Assembly (NCBI GenBank): GCA_014058105.1 | Contig: JACGCM010001272.1 | Span: 1,240,001 to 1,304,000, forward strand | Direction of reading: 5' to 3' | Length of the DNA stretch: 64,000 nucleotides | DNA from: Kingdonia uniflora | Lineage: Eukaryota > Streptophyta > Magnoliopsida > Ranunculales > Circaeasteraceae | In this document: piece after piece, positions 1 through 11,640 of the stretch | Layout: the number at the start of each line of letters is the position of its first letter | How positions within the stretch are numbered: the stretch's first letter is position 1 | The notes under the pieces: generated by a model | Told to the model about the DNA's origin: nothing | Database searches by the model: none | What the model saw: only the letters and a program-made list of their open reading frames with translations | Made by a program: the position numbers and the translations under genes

Positions 1-19
1 CATTCATACATATTTTTAC

Positions 20-472
20 CTCTTTAGAGACAATACAGAGCTTCCCATCAGCCATATCATGTTCAACAAAACTCCTAGCCGCGTAACCAGCAGCATTCCC
101 TCCACCAACGATCACAAACCTGCACAATTCAAATCCAAACATCTTATACCACATACACTAATGAAATCAACAGTAATAATATAATAATGTACATAGTAAT
201 TTCGAAAGCTCACTCTCGATTCTCGTTAGCGAAATCTGACGATGTAGCGACAACAAAGCTCCTCCGAAATCGATCAAATGAGATTGATGAAGGTCTGTGA
301 ATTCGATTCAGAGAAGAGTACTGCGGACACCACATAGATAGTCCTTGACCCTGCTTCAAGCTCAATGCGTTCGTCATGAATCTTCGAAGAACTGTAAGTT
401 TAGATGAAATTAGGGTTTAACTAAGCAGAGAAGATGAAGAAATGGTTGAAGAGTGAGACCTGATGATGACAT
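20..472 (-). CDS. MDAR6: Monodehydroascorbate reductase, organellar type, exons 1-3 (partial, runs off left edge)
   Basis: Regenerates ascorbate from monodehydroascorbate using NAD(P)H and FAD in chloroplasts and mitochondria. Reading the minus strand, three exons join in frame: 460-472 (ATG TCA TCA TCA G), 214-391 and 20-119, with GT-AG introns at 392-459 and 120-213; the next donor is at 18-19. The first 64 residues form a Ser/Arg-rich presequence ending SSDFANENRE. Exon 3 follows with the FAD-binding Rossmann motif FVIVGGGNAAGYAAR and continues to LCIVSKE. This matches the N-terminus of the chloroplast/mitochondrial MDAR of Arabidopsis (recalled, not searched). Two in-frame Met codons, 1 and 10, sit on either side of the short first intron's product, the arrangement associated with dual targeting in this gene. 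No breaks are seen in the part present. The rest of the enzyme lies outside the window. Confidence 0.9.
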
Positions 473-2576
473 GAGAGAGGTTTAATTTGTTCTTCCTTAT
501 TTTGGCTTTTCGAAATATTTTTAGTTACAGTGAACTCGACTCCTGCACAACTGAAAAGTCGGGATATGGGACTAAAATGGAATCATTTCCAACAGAGAAC
601 CAAACTTGCATCCTAGACCTGTATTGGACAAACTATAATCTACAAACAAAGCACAATCTCGAGGCAAAACTTGCAACAGTTACCGCTTTTCGAATCACAA
701 ACAATCGCCTGCATAAATCAACTACAGATCCTACAAGAAGGGTAAACTGTCGTATGCACAATATCAAGAATATCCGCCAAAAATGCATTTGCGGAAATTA
801 AAATCAGCTAATAAACATTATAGGAGTGGCCAAAGCAACTTTTAGGGACGATTTGAGGCAACGGTAAAACCAACTTTGTGAACATGTAGGAGTGACCAAA
901 GAGAGAGTAAAGGTAAGCAATACATCACATAAAAAAGGTAGGCATAAGAAACACCACAATTAACTTTTGTATGATTCAGAGTTTAAGACTTAGGAGGGAA
1001 GATGGAAGAAGATAGCATGCAATTTAAGCTTACAACAACAACATTTTAAGTAACCAGTCTATATCACTTTGCAACAAAATTTTGATAACAACAGACGTAA
1101 TACATTATTATCCGTAAGGGATCAAAACTAATACATTTAGTCTAGATGAGAATCCCTTTAAACACTTTTCAACTTTTATTTTGTGAGACAATAAATCCGA
1201 AAAAGAAAAAAGATTCTTAACACAAATAACTAATTAATTGCATCACCCAACATAGTTGGCTCGACCCACATGGGTGGTGGCATCATACCCTCATACACAA
1301 TTATTTTAGACGTAGTTATCGCAATATGTTCTTCTAATACCCTTCTTCAACGTTGAACACAGCCACACTAGAATTCTGAACTCATTCGTAAAATAAATGC
1401 AATTGGACTTGCTTTGTGGGAAACCCATGCTCGAGAGAGAAAAAGGTGAATGCTCCCCCAAGAATATAGTCTGTCCACATAAGGTCTTCATCTCTACCCA
1501 ATACATGTAGGGTGCATGGCACCGGCATGTCAAACTAGGCATGCCATTTGGCCATTTGACCGATATTAAATTAGTAATTTTAACACTTTTTATAGTATGT
1601 TTCATGTATGACTATTTATAGTGGGTCGGGATTTTTGGATTACGTTTTGTAGTACTTCCCCATCATTGGGGAGATTTGTGATGATAATCTTTGCAATTGT
1701 TCCCCACAGTGCACCTGTTGAGAGGTTTTTCTTATCACTTGGTTTAATTAAGACCAAGCCTCACCAATCACTTTGAATTACAAAAATTTAACCTTTTAGC
1801 ACAACTTCAATGTGAATTGAAGATTGAGGTTTGAAGTAAAAAGAAAATAAGTAAATTTATTCACACTATGGAAAGTGTATTGGATGGCCTTTCAATGGGC
1901 GATTTTGACGCATCTAGTGAAGATGATGTTTCTCTTGATCTTTTGGGTGAGGAAATTGATCAGTTGTTACTTTTGAAGACAATGGGGCAAGAAACATGAA
2001 TTTTATTTATTTTTATTTTGATCATTTTGAACGTGATAATGTTGCACTATGAACAAATGAAAGTGTTAGTGGTGGGACATCTAATCAAGGCAAAGAGGAA
2101 TGTAGCATTGCCGATATTGTTAAATAAGCTAGTAGATTTGGTTTGTTTGTCAAGTATTCTTTTGTTATTCATAGGAATCATGGTCGTACCCACGACCACG
2201 AGTAGCATGTCTCGTACGTCGCGTGCGCACCTTTATTATTTATTTATTTCTATTAATATTAATATTAATTCCTTGAATAATAGGACTAGTTTTCTAATTA
2301 GATTGGTATTATGGTTTTTATTTGTGCTAGGACTCTTCTCAAATAAAAGAGAGCCTAATCTTAGTTTATTTGAGAGGTTGGTCATGAGTGAGAGAAAAAA
2401 GCTTAGCCTTAGAGAGAGGTATAAAGTTTGGGGTAAATCTAAAACCCTAGCTCTTCGACATTTTATTTTATGCAATTGAGAGATCTTAGTTTTAATTGAG
2501 ATTGATTTAGCTTCCGCACACATAGTTTTTAACAGTTATATTTATTATTTTGGGAAGAACTCGCATATATCATTAT
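473..2576. other. Intergenic DNA upstream of MDAR
   Basis: AT-rich and without a convincing gene. The first few hundred bases must include the MDAR promoter and 5' leader. A 43-codon acidic ORF (1869-2000, plus) rich in Asp, Glu and Leu is not recognisable. The stretch from about 2170 to 2526 ends in a purine-rich tract and TTTAGCTTCCGCACACA, which resembles the tail of a Copia-type LTR, but no clear left end or target duplication was found. Confidence 0.5.
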
Positions 2577-2585
2577 TTATTTAAA

Positions 2586-3394
2586 GAGGAGGGATCGGTT
2601 GACTCCCCTCCTTATACTCCCAAAATAACTCTTCACAATAGCCACAGGATCGAAAAGATGGATGGTAGATTTGACAGTTGACGTGGCATTTTAAAATGGT
2701 ATGAAAAAGTAAAGTGGCTTGGCTGGCTCGATTTTCTCTCACGGCTTCATTCCTATCTGTTCTATTTCTTCATTTATTCTCTCTAGTAAAACCTCTTTCA
2801 CTATACCTACAGAACCTTAAATCCTTTTAACTTTGTCAAAGCGAGAAAAAAAAAACCATTCTCATAATAATCGAGGACTGGAGAACGATTAGATTTTTTG
2901 ATTAATCCATGATGATTGCAAAGTATTAATTTTTACTACCATGAAACTTAGTTTTTAATACCCCTAAAATCTTTTGTTCCCGTAATATAGATTGTTATGA
3001 TACGGTAGAGATTATTAACTAAAGTTAAGCAACACTTCCATGTTAATTGGTCATTCCAAAGTAGAATTGTAATTGAAATCCTAAAGCTTTACAATTTTAT
3101 TTTCTTAACAAGAGTTGATCATTATTTAGGGAATATTGTCGTTTAAGAAATGTATGGGAACAAGTGGTTTTATTGGAGTAATGGGTTTTAACGGAGAAAG
3201 AATCAAAGAGGATAGAGGAGAGAAGAGATAAATGGAAAAGGTGAAAAAGTTATTTACTAAAGCCAAGCCGAGCCATTTTCTCTTCGTATATCATCCACGT
3301 CATCATAATTCTTACCGTATATCCTTCCGATCTTGTGGCTAGTGTTAGGAATTATTTAGGGAGTATAAGGAGAGAAGTCAACTGATCCCTCTTC
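2586..3394. mobile_element. Mutator-type MITE with long terminal inverted repeats
   Basis: The left end (GAGGAGGGATCGGTTGACTC...) is an inverted copy of the right end, which read on the minus strand begins GAAGAGGGATCAGTTGACTT. The similarity extends inward for about 160 bases and includes CTCCTTATACTCCC, AGCCACA.GATCG and TGACGTGG. The element is flanked by a perfect 9-bp direct repeat TTATTTAAA (2577-2585 and 3395-3403). A 9-bp duplication with long TIRs is the hallmark of the Mutator superfamily. It is 809 bp and carries no ORF of note, so it is non-autonomous. Confidence 0.85.
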
Positions 3395-3589
3395 TTATTT
3401 AAATATGACTTGCCAACTATGCTTATGTTAGATTATTTTGAGAACTTATGTGATGTATTAATTTATTTAATTTTAAATATGTCTTTTGATCAATTTAAAG
3501 TTTATATGATTTTTTTATTTATTATAATGTTATATCATGACGTTTATACATTAATTAAAGTCGTTCAACTATTGATTTTTTTCTCCTAA

Positions 3590-3816
3590 AAAAAGGGAAA
3601 GGCATGTCGCGGGTTCGACATGTCGGCAAAAATGTGTGTCAGGTACCTTAAATACATGTATTGAGTAGGTTTTTGTACTTTTATCTTATATTTTTCTTTT
3701 CCTATGGGGTGTTTGGTATAAAAGGATCTACTAGCTTGAAGACTTTGAATTCTAATAATATCACGAACACAATTTCTTCTAACCTACAAGAGATCACCTA
3801 ATGATTTCACAAGGTA
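3590..3816 (-). pseudogene. F-box/DUF295 (KIB1-like) pseudogene, C-terminal portion
   Basis: On the minus strand, beginning directly at the left edge of E1, the frame reads YLVKSLGDLL-stop-VRRN and continues open for about 60 codons. YLVESLGDLLLV is the familiar motif in the C-terminal half of plant F-box proteins with a DUF295 beta-propeller. The other half lies beyond E1 at 34702-35464. Sequence past SRSFYTKHP no longer resembles the family, so the far end is uncertain. Confidence 0.6.
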
Positions 3817-3818
3817 CT

Positions 3819-4344
3819 TGTAGGGATTAATCCCTTGAGTTGGGATATCATCGATCTAATACCATGCCATACTCATTCAACATACACGTGATATACGCTA
3901 TCAAAAATGATACCTAGACTACGAACTGCAGAAAAATGTAGTTTCAGTACTCCAAATGAAATAGAACAAGTCAAGGACACCTCTCTCCCATAAACTAGCA
4001 GTTACAGAGATAACCTTAACTCTTCTCCTAATTCAGGAGAACGTATTGATACATGCTAACGAACTAAGAGTAAGGTCTATAAAAGGAATAGAACACATAG
4101 AAGAAAAGGAGTACCAACCAAAGTATTTCTAACTCAAGAGATCATAACTTGTAATCAAAATATCGGTCTTAAGCAATAAAGTTACAGTTACTAAATCCTT
4201 AAGCCGAGGTCGTGGTTTTTCACCTATTCAAAGGTTTTTACACTAACCACCTGTGTCATCTTATGTTATTTGTTATATTAATTGTGTCATAGGTACATTC
4301 GGTGTAAGAGCTTATTCGAGCTATTACAAAATTAGGCCCTTATA
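3819..4344 (+). repeat. E1 5' LTR
   Basis: Starts TGTAGGGATTAATCCC and ends CCCTTATA, a decayed form of the TTACA end kept in the 3' copy. It contains a TATA box TATAAAAG (4078-4085) and, downstream, an AATAAA (about 4176) suited to 3' end formation. It aligns along its length with 34174-34701. Confidence 0.88.
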
Positions 4345-4366
4345 TTTGGCACCATCTGTGGGAAAT
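4345..4366 (+). promoter_or_regulatory. E1 primer-binding site
   Basis: TTTGGCACCATCTGTGGG directly follows the LTR. The least decayed copy in this window, in E4, reads TTGGCGCCGTCTGTGGG. I cannot assign the primer tRNA with confidence. Confidence 0.7.
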
Positions 4367-4422
4367 AAGAAATTTTCATGAAATTCGAAAACAGATAGTT
4401 ACTAAACGATCAATTTTCAATC

Positions 4423-6006
4423 ATGGTAACCTCTAAGCGACCGGCCACAATAACTCAGCATGAATTCTCAATATAATTTGATCAACTAAAATAATTAAGG
4501 GTGAGCCTCAATGCCAAAATAGAGAAGCGGAATGAGCTCAAACGTTAGTTATTGTACGACTGAGAGCATCGAGAACAAGAGCTTGAAGATGAACATAGAG
4601 CTCGACAAACAGAGTTTAAATGACATGAAGAACAGATGACCACGTCGTAGACTGCCTTAAAAGTGCTACAAGATAATCAACATGTTCAACCCCCCAAGGA
4701 GCGTGATTAGATACCGGCGAACTTCAGAGTTTTAGAATGAAATAGGTTGGGACCTTAAGGCACCACTGGCAGAGGAGCTTTCAGGTATTAACGCAACGAT
4801 CCACACATACCAGAAGCTTCAATTCATCTGGGATGGGAAGATCAGTCAGAGATTAGCAAAGGAAACAGGCCCTCCATGTGTCAAGAAGATGAGCTACGAC
4901 CTCTATCCAGGGTGCCAGTTCATGAAAGTTTGAGTGAGGGAAGCGATACTCATATCCTCCAGCCTGTATGCCAAGCTATTCCATCACCATGTCAATACAT
5001 TACACAGAAAGACATAGATCAATGAATCAAGGAATTAATAAAAGCTTAAGCTCTCAGCAGTAAGGACGATTTAACCAAATTGCAAGGTAGTCCGATCGCC
5101 AAAGAGTTGTTTGATATGGAAGTGCCGACAGGTTTCCATACTCCGAAGATACGTAAGTACAAAGGCACAGATCCTAAAGAACACATCCAACAATTTTGAG
5201 ATTCATTAGGGCTGTATTCAAATTTAAACTACATTCTGTATCGACTATTCGCTATAAGCTTACAGGGAGAACCACTCCGATGGTTCCATTCTCTACCTGA
5301 AGATTTAATCCTCACATTCGACCAACTATATAAGATTTTTGCCAAGACATACACTTATAACAAGGACAATGAAGAGAATTTATACAATATTATTAGTCTC
5401 AAACAGTCTCAGGAGGAGAAGCTCGAGGTTTTTGCAAAAAAAATTCTTAAACTTGCTCGGAAGGTTGATAATCTTGATCAGAAGAAAGCCGTTTCAACGT
5501 TTACCAATGCACTACAGACCGATTGTAAAGTGAAAGAGCATTTGTTCCTGAATAAACCCTCGAGTTTGAAAGACATGATTACCAAGGTAAATAGGTGTAT
5601 CGACTTGAAAAGGATGATGACCAAAAGGTATAAATCTACTAAAAATGTCATAGCCACGAAAGGTCAAAACACAGATAGAGATAGTAAACAAAAGGATGGG
5701 CAGGGTGATAAAAAGCGAGCTAAAACAAATACAGGCAAATCACGAAAAGATAATTTATTACCTAAACCGGTCCTTCCAAAGATGAATGTCAAGATCTCAA
5801 TGATCTACCCCATACTGGAGAAAGATAAGTTCTTATGTGTATCTTAGCCTTTAAAGCCAATCGAAGGCAAACTGTATTATATGCACCATAAGGTAACACA
5901 TCATGAAACTGACAACTGCTACACTGTATAGAGATTGTTAGAATATATTGTTAAAGATGGGAGAATGCAAGAGTACATTATCGATCTAGAAGGATATAAG
6001 AATTGA
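4423..6006 (+). pseudogene. E1 gag (degenerate)
   Basis: The ATG at 4423 opens MVTSKRPAT, the same start as in E2 and E3, but meets a stop 17 codons later. The capsid-like core is clear further on: PTGFHTPKIRKYKGTDPKEH, then LQGEPLRWFHSLPEDLILTF, then EEKLEVFAKKILKLARKVDN (about 5120-5530), and a basic stretch. A zinc-knuckle-like box YMHHK...HHETDNC lies at about 5878-5930. This MHHK-HETDNC box is the Tat-lineage counterpart of CCHC. Several in-frame stops make it non-functional. Confidence 0.8.
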
Positions 6007-6239
6007 AGATATAAGAAGAAAGACGAAGTAATCCAGGTCGAAGATCAATTTGAGGAAAAATACTTGTACCACATCTACTACAGTCACATAATCGAGATCC
6101 ACCATATCAACAATTTAACCAGATTCAAAAGGAGGAGGTTAACGGAGTGTTGTGACCTCATAGTTCAAGAAAAAGAATTTAAACTCCTTCATGAATAAAG
6201 TAATCAACGAACTAAAATTTTATTTGAAGGTTATAACAT

Positions 6240-6590
6240 AGGTCATGTCAAGTTCCCACATCATGTCGTACTAGTAATCATTCTTAAAATGAAGAACTTC
6301 ATCATGCACACCATGATGGTAGACACAGGCAGCAGTATCAAAATCCTTTTGTATAGTACAATCGAATAAATGGGACTAGCATACAAAGTTGTACCAAGCG
6401 ACATCGATATCAGTAGCTTTAATGGATGTAAGGAAGAACGTATAGGAAAGATTGTCCTACCGATCACTGACTCTCGACGTGACTTTCTACATCATCAATG
6501 CAAAGTCCCGATACTTGGGTATAATGAGTTGTTGTTGGTTACACAATATGGAAGCGATCCCGTACATATGCCATCAGGCACTACATTTTA
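6240..6590 (+). pseudogene. E1 aspartic protease (degenerate)
   Basis: The retropepsin active-site motif VDTGSS is at 6319-6336, followed by IKILLYSTIE-stop-MGL and PSDIDISSFNG. The catalytic Asp is retained, but a stop lies about ten codons later. It normally processes the Gag-Pol polyprotein. It sits between gag and RT as expected. Confidence 0.75.
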
Positions 6591-6839
6591 AATACAATAA
6601 TGGCATTTATGAGATTAATAGAAGTTAAAGCTTTCTCGAGCTTGCAAAAACATAGTATATATCTGCCATACTTGACACATTTGACATATTTGTTGCATAA
6701 CAATTACAGTAGGTTCTACTGTACCTTCTATAGTAGAACCTACAGAGTACATTGAGATCGATGGATATAGCAGGGGTACATATATTGGTACCAAGCTTGT
6801 CCAATAGGAGAAAAAAAACTCTAATACATTTTTTACATA

Positions 6840-7450
6840 TGAATAGAGACATTTTCGCGTAGACTTTCCAAGAAATGCCAAAAGTTGACTCAGTAAAGGC
6901 GTGTCACAAATTGAGCATCAGAGATAAAGCTACAATAATAAAATAGAAACAGAGAAGGCAATAGAGAAATTGAGCAATAGAGAAATTGATAAATTGATGA
7001 GGTCAATAGAGAAATTGATAAATTGATCGAGGTCATATTCATTCGAGAAGCCAAATACCCGGATTGGATCTCGAACATTGTAGCAGTTCCAAAGAAGAAT
7101 AGGAAAGTCTGAGTTTGTGTAGATTTTACATATCTAAACAAATGCACACTGAAAGACAATTTTCTTCTTCCCATAATTCATCAAATTCTTGATTCTACAG
7201 CAGGTCACGAGCTGCTATCTATGATGGACGTTGCTTCAGGATACAACCAGATACCTCTCTTAGATGAAGATTAAGAAAAGACTACTTCATCACTGAAAGA
7301 GGACTCTATTATTACAAAGTTGTACCTTTTGGACTAAAGAATGTAGAACAACCTATCAAAGGTTAGTAACAAATATGTTCAAGGAATACTTGGGGAAGAC
7401 CGTTGAAGTATATATTGACGATATGCTCTGCAAAAGCTTAAAGAAGGAGG
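6840..7450 (+). pseudogene. E1 reverse transcriptase (degenerate)
   Basis: The connection (IFA-stop-TFQEMP) leads into the RT fingers: VAVPKKNRKV-stop-VCVDFTYLNK. Catalytic motif A MMDVASGYNQI follows (Asp codon 7227-7229), and motif C VYIDDML has its Asp pair at 7417-7422. Both catalytic motifs keep their Asp residues, unlike E2 and E4. Frameshifts near 7280 and 7340 and an internal deletion after motif C destroy the frame. Confidence 0.8.
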
Positions 7451-7724
7451 AATCGAAGCTAAGAAAGGAATCGAGGCTAATCCAAGTCAAATTAAAGCTC
7501 TAATCAACATACCATCTTCACAAGCAAACAAAGATGTACAGAAGCTCGCTGGCAAGATTGTAGCTATTAACATATTCATCTCCAAGTCTTTAGATCGATA
7601 TTGATGGTTGTTCATGTTACTTCATGGATCTACCAGAAGAGGCAAAGATCAACCAAACGAGGAGTTCGAATGGACAAAAGAATGTAAAATAGCTTCCCAA
7701 TAACTTAAAACGTATCTCGGGAAG

Positions 7725-8095
7725 TCTTCTGCAATGAGTACTCTTATCAAGAACGAGGAATTAATCATCTACCTTGCTGTTACAAAAAACCCTCTAAGCT
7801 CAGTCCTCTTACGGCAGGAAGGAAAAATTGAGAAGCCAATGTATTTCATAAGCAAAACTTTTATACCGGCTAAAACAAGATATTCTAAGATAGAGCGATT
7901 TCTCCTCATACTTGTCTACACTTCACAGAAGCTCAAATACTATTTTTAAGCTCATTCTGTCAAGGTCATGATAAATTATCTCCTTTGGGAAGTATTATCT
8001 AAGAAGGAGAAATCGCGTAGAGTGGAACAATGGTTCGTTGCTTTGGGGAAATACGACATCAAGTTTGAACAGAGAACCTCAGAAAAGGTCAATCA
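7725..8095 (+). pseudogene. E1 RNase H, Ty3 type (degenerate)
   Basis: IIYLAVTKNPLSSVLLRQEG, YFISKTFIPAKTRYSKIE and LILVYTSQKLKYYF-stop-AH are the standard Ty3-gypsy RNase H segments, followed by the tail KYDIKFEQRTS. It degrades the RNA strand during reverse transcription. One stop at 7947 and a frame change at its end are visible. Confidence 0.8.
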
Positions 8096-8599
8096 ATGGC
8101 TGATTTTTTAGTAGACTTCCCAGTAGAAGATCTAGATTGGGAAGAGCATGATCTAGATCTAACAGAAGAAGTTGAAGACTATCCACCTTTGAAGCCTTTT
8201 GAAGAACGAACTGAATGGGTCACACAAAAGGGTTGGAAAATTCTTACAGATAGATCAGCAGGACCCGCAGGGTTAGAAATTGGAATCGTACTGATCACAC
8301 CCTCTCATAAAAGAATCGAGATGTCAATCCGATTAAACTTTGAAGCATCGAACAACGTCACAGAGTACGAAGTACTAATTCATGGCTTAGACATGACATT
8401 AGAGATCGGAGTTCCTAAACTATCGGTCTATACAAACTCATTATTGATAGTCCATCACTACTCCGAGCGATACAAGAAGAATGGCAAAATGGTTAACTAT
8501 GCATCCTTAGATGCTGACAGGATGAGTAGGTTCAAAAAAGCTACTCTCGATTATTTACCTCATGGAGAGAACCGCACGCTGATTTTTTGGCATACCTAA
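8096..8599 (+). pseudogene. E1 second RNase H (archaeal type), 167-codon open stretch
   Basis: An uninterrupted frame. After an acidic linker (VEDLDWEEHDLDL), the archaeal-type RNase H begins with ILTDRSAGPAGLEIGIVLI, then NNVTEYEVLIHG, then LSVYTNSLLIVHHYSERYKK. A second RNase H is diagnostic of the Tat lineage. The first Asp (TDRSAG) and the Glu (TEYE) are present. The third acidic position, normally YTDSLLIV or similar, reads YTN, so activity is unlikely. The linker matches the RNase H-aRH junction in E2 and E3. Confidence 0.82.
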
Positions 8600-8865
8600 C
8601 CGGGGTCTTAGGTACAAAAGCAAGGTACCTCCAAATAAAAGTGATTTCAACCCCCAATATTGATCTCCCAACAATATGCATGATTAATACGATGAAGAGG
8701 ATGACAACGATTAGAGGAAGCCTTTCCTCGTATATATCGGCCCGGTGAACAAGTGTAATGGACCACTTCCAAAAGATGCAAAAGACCTCAAACAATTGAT
8801 TGAAAACTCAAAGAGTTATACAGTTCTGAAAGATAGTTTATATAGAAGATCGGTCACTAGACCAT

Positions 8866-9961
8866 ACCTCAAGTACCTCTTAAAAAAGAAATTAATGGAA
8901 TATTGAAAGATTTACATGAGGGGACTTGTGGCTCCCATGTCGCAGGTCAATCTCTTACAAATAGAGCAATTACACAAGAAGTATTCTGGCCCAGAATGAG
9001 AAAATAGGCAGAAGAATACTCACGTAAATATGATGTATATCAGCGACAAGATAATAAGATACGAGTACTTACACTTAAGCTCCATGCCAGTAAAGTATTT
9101 TGGCCTTTCAAGAGGTAGGTACTCAATCTAGTGGGAGAATTCCCAAATATGCTGGGTAACCAAAAGTTCTTACTCGTGTTAACAGATTATTTTATGAAGT
9201 GGGTAGAAGCAACTCCCCTCTGTTGAACTCGAGAAGAAGAAGTCATCTCATTTATCTGGAAACATATAATCATACGATTTGGTTGCCCCTACCTGATTCA
9301 GATCGATAACAGACCACAATTCGTTGAAGAGAAGGTAATGGCATTTCTAAACAAACATAACATCATTCATTCACCATCCAATCCATACTACCCATAAGGA
9401 AATGGGCAGGCCAAAATCACGAACAAAACCATAGTAGATGGAATCAAGAAGATACTCAAATCTGAGAAGAAGGGAAGTTGGATAAGGGAACTGCCTCATG
9501 TCTTATGGGCCTACCACACAATACTGAGATAATCAACAAGATATTTCCCGTTCCTTCTTGCTTATGGAACAGAAGCCGTAATCCCAACATAATATCATCA
9601 TCCCGTTAAAGATCACGAACTCACCGATAAAGAAAATGAGTTCGAGTTAGCCTGCAATATGAATTGGATCGATGAAACGCGAGCTCGAGCTATTGCCAAC
9701 TTGGGTCAATATCACCATATCCTAGCCAGTTCATATAACAGAAGATTTGGGAGTCGCGAATTCAAAATTTATGACCTAGTCCTTCGAGAAATCCCTAAGA
9801 ACATAAAAGAGTTAAATGTGGAGAAGATTACAGAGAATTGGGAAGGTCCATTTCTGGGGGTGGGACGAACTGGCCTTAGATCCTACTACCTCATGACAAA
9901 AAATGGAATCAGGATACAAAGCCCTTGGAACACTAGGAGGTTGAAGCGATACTATCGCTAA
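8866..9961 (+). pseudogene. E1 integrase (degenerate)
   Basis: The zinc-binding N-terminus (LHEGTCGSH...QEVFWPRM) leads to the catalytic core with VLTDYFMKWVEA and IQIDNRPQFVEE. The usual GQAEITNKT reads GQAKITNKT, so the catalytic Glu is replaced by Lys. The C-terminal module (9659-9961) is open: ITENWEGPFLGVGRTGLRSY, ending RRLKRYYR. Several stops lie in the core. It would insert the cDNA into chromosomal DNA if intact. Confidence 0.82.
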
Positions 9962-10134
9962 ATCCCTAGTTTTTCCAAGCACAAGATACATTACTATTGT
10001 TCTTCACATTCTAAAATAGAGATTAATATCTCCAACAGTATGTACATTCTTTTCTCATCAATGAAAAACTTTTAAGTTTTTTCCCATATTACTCTCTACT
10101 ATCATACATATATATTTATCTACTAAATCTCAAA

Positions 10135-10305
10135 AGATAAAGCAAACGGTAAAATTGGCTTTACTCGATCCAAAAATCTACTATAATAGAAACAAAAATA
10201 GTTCACGAATTCTTCTATACAGATCAATTTCTTGCAACGTCAGACGAGCTTCTACCAACTTCAGAAGTTTTGAATTCTGGTATTCTAGCAGAAATAATGT
10301 CTCTA
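10135..10305. other. E1 spacer between integrase and antisense gene
   Basis: Contains one copy of the motif AAAGCAAACGGTAAAATTGG (10140-10159), related to the repeat unit amplified in E2 and E3 at the same position. Confidence 0.5.
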
Positions 10306-11640
10306 CCTTAATCCACCAGTCCTCGGGTAAGAGCTCCAAGCTTGGATATAAAACACTCCAAATATTCAGAACGTACTAAACCCATTTCACACTTTACCCC
10401 CTTTACAATCATCTTATCATGCAAAGTATCTCTCTCTTCTTCAATTCTCGTAATCTCCTTTACAAAGTATGCGAGCACTACTGCCATCTCATTCTCATGT
10501 ACCACACCAGCTACAACTTATCTCTGTTACGTACAACGAGCTCAAATAAAATTGCATGGGCATCCTTTAAAAAAATTTCTAAGTTCTTGCAGCGATCTTT
10601 TTTTTTGTATTTTTGGAAGATAAGTCAGCTTTACGTTCCTCCATCACTTTCATAAACTCATACATCTGACCCAACATAACGATTAATTCCTCCATTCTCT
10701 CTTGATTATGCATTCTCTGGTACGACTTCTCCATCAAGTGCCCACTCAGATATTGCAAGGTCTGTCTCTAATTTTTTAGTCTTCATAATCAAGTCCACCT
10801 TCCTAGTCTGTACATCTGCCAGTTCGACCTCCATATTTCTTATTTTCTCATTGGAATTCCTCACTACAGCTCGAATATATTTTAGATCAGCCTCTAGCGT
10901 TGCAATCTGTTCCATATGAGATTTCACTTCGAGATCTTTCTTCCCCAGTTATTCCTTAAAATCGTCCACCTCCCAATGCTTCTTCTTCAATCTCTCCATC
11001 ACCTCCGTCTTACTACCACGAGTACTTGATATTTCAGGCTTTAATTTCTCTACTTGTTCAACGAGCTTATCACAAAAAATCTGCGTACTTTCAATGCTCG
11101 TACTTTCTCTTTACAGTATCGCTCATCTTCTCCACCCCACTTTCAATAGTCACTAACTCAGCTTGTACGCTAACCAATTCAACCTCCTTTTTCTCAATTG
11201 CTCCCTAACATTATTAAGATTCCATTTTAATTCCATTGCTTCCGCCTCTAGCCCTCAAATACGATTTTAAGCATAATCTACATCTTTGATCTTCTCCTTC
11301 AAGCTCTCTACCACTTCTGTCCAACTACCACGAGCTGTTATTACTTCTCCTTCCAAATTCTTTACCGTGTTATTCAATTTCTCAACTTTACTTTGAGCGC
11401 TCACTAACTCGTCCTGAATACTACCCAATTCGATCTCCTTTTTCTTCAACATTTCCTTTAACTCAAAAATTTTTACCTCTAATTTCATATTTAGCCTGTT
11501 AGTATCTTCCAAAGACGCACGAGTCTCCTCCACTTCGACGTTTATTTTTGTGACAAGTTCGGACAAATTTTGGTACCGACCTCGCATAACTTCTAACTCG
11601 GCCTGCACGAATAATTCAATATCTATCATGGACACAACAA

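Noticed and set aside
487..801. 104-codon plus-strand ORF near MDAR
   Set aside because: No recognisable domain, lies in the upstream region of a minus-strand gene, and its composition looks like random AT-rich sequence.
1306..1605. 99-codon minus-strand ORF
   Set aside because: No motif or homologous pattern; the Cys and Trp placement looks accidental.
2018..2523. Overlapping ORFs on both strands (153 and 95 codons)
   Set aside because: Low-complexity Ile/Leu/Asn-rich frames from AT-rich repeats; the region may be an LTR remnant.
6615..6881. Minus-strand ORFs in E1 near 6.7 kb
   Set aside because: Opposite the protease-RT connection of E1; the short palindrome GTAGGTTCTACT...AGTAGAACCTAC (about 6710-6745) explains their appearance.
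8541..8795. Minus-strand ORF over the E1 aRH-integrase linker
   Set aside because: Shadow of the pol frame, which is clearly coding on the plus strand.
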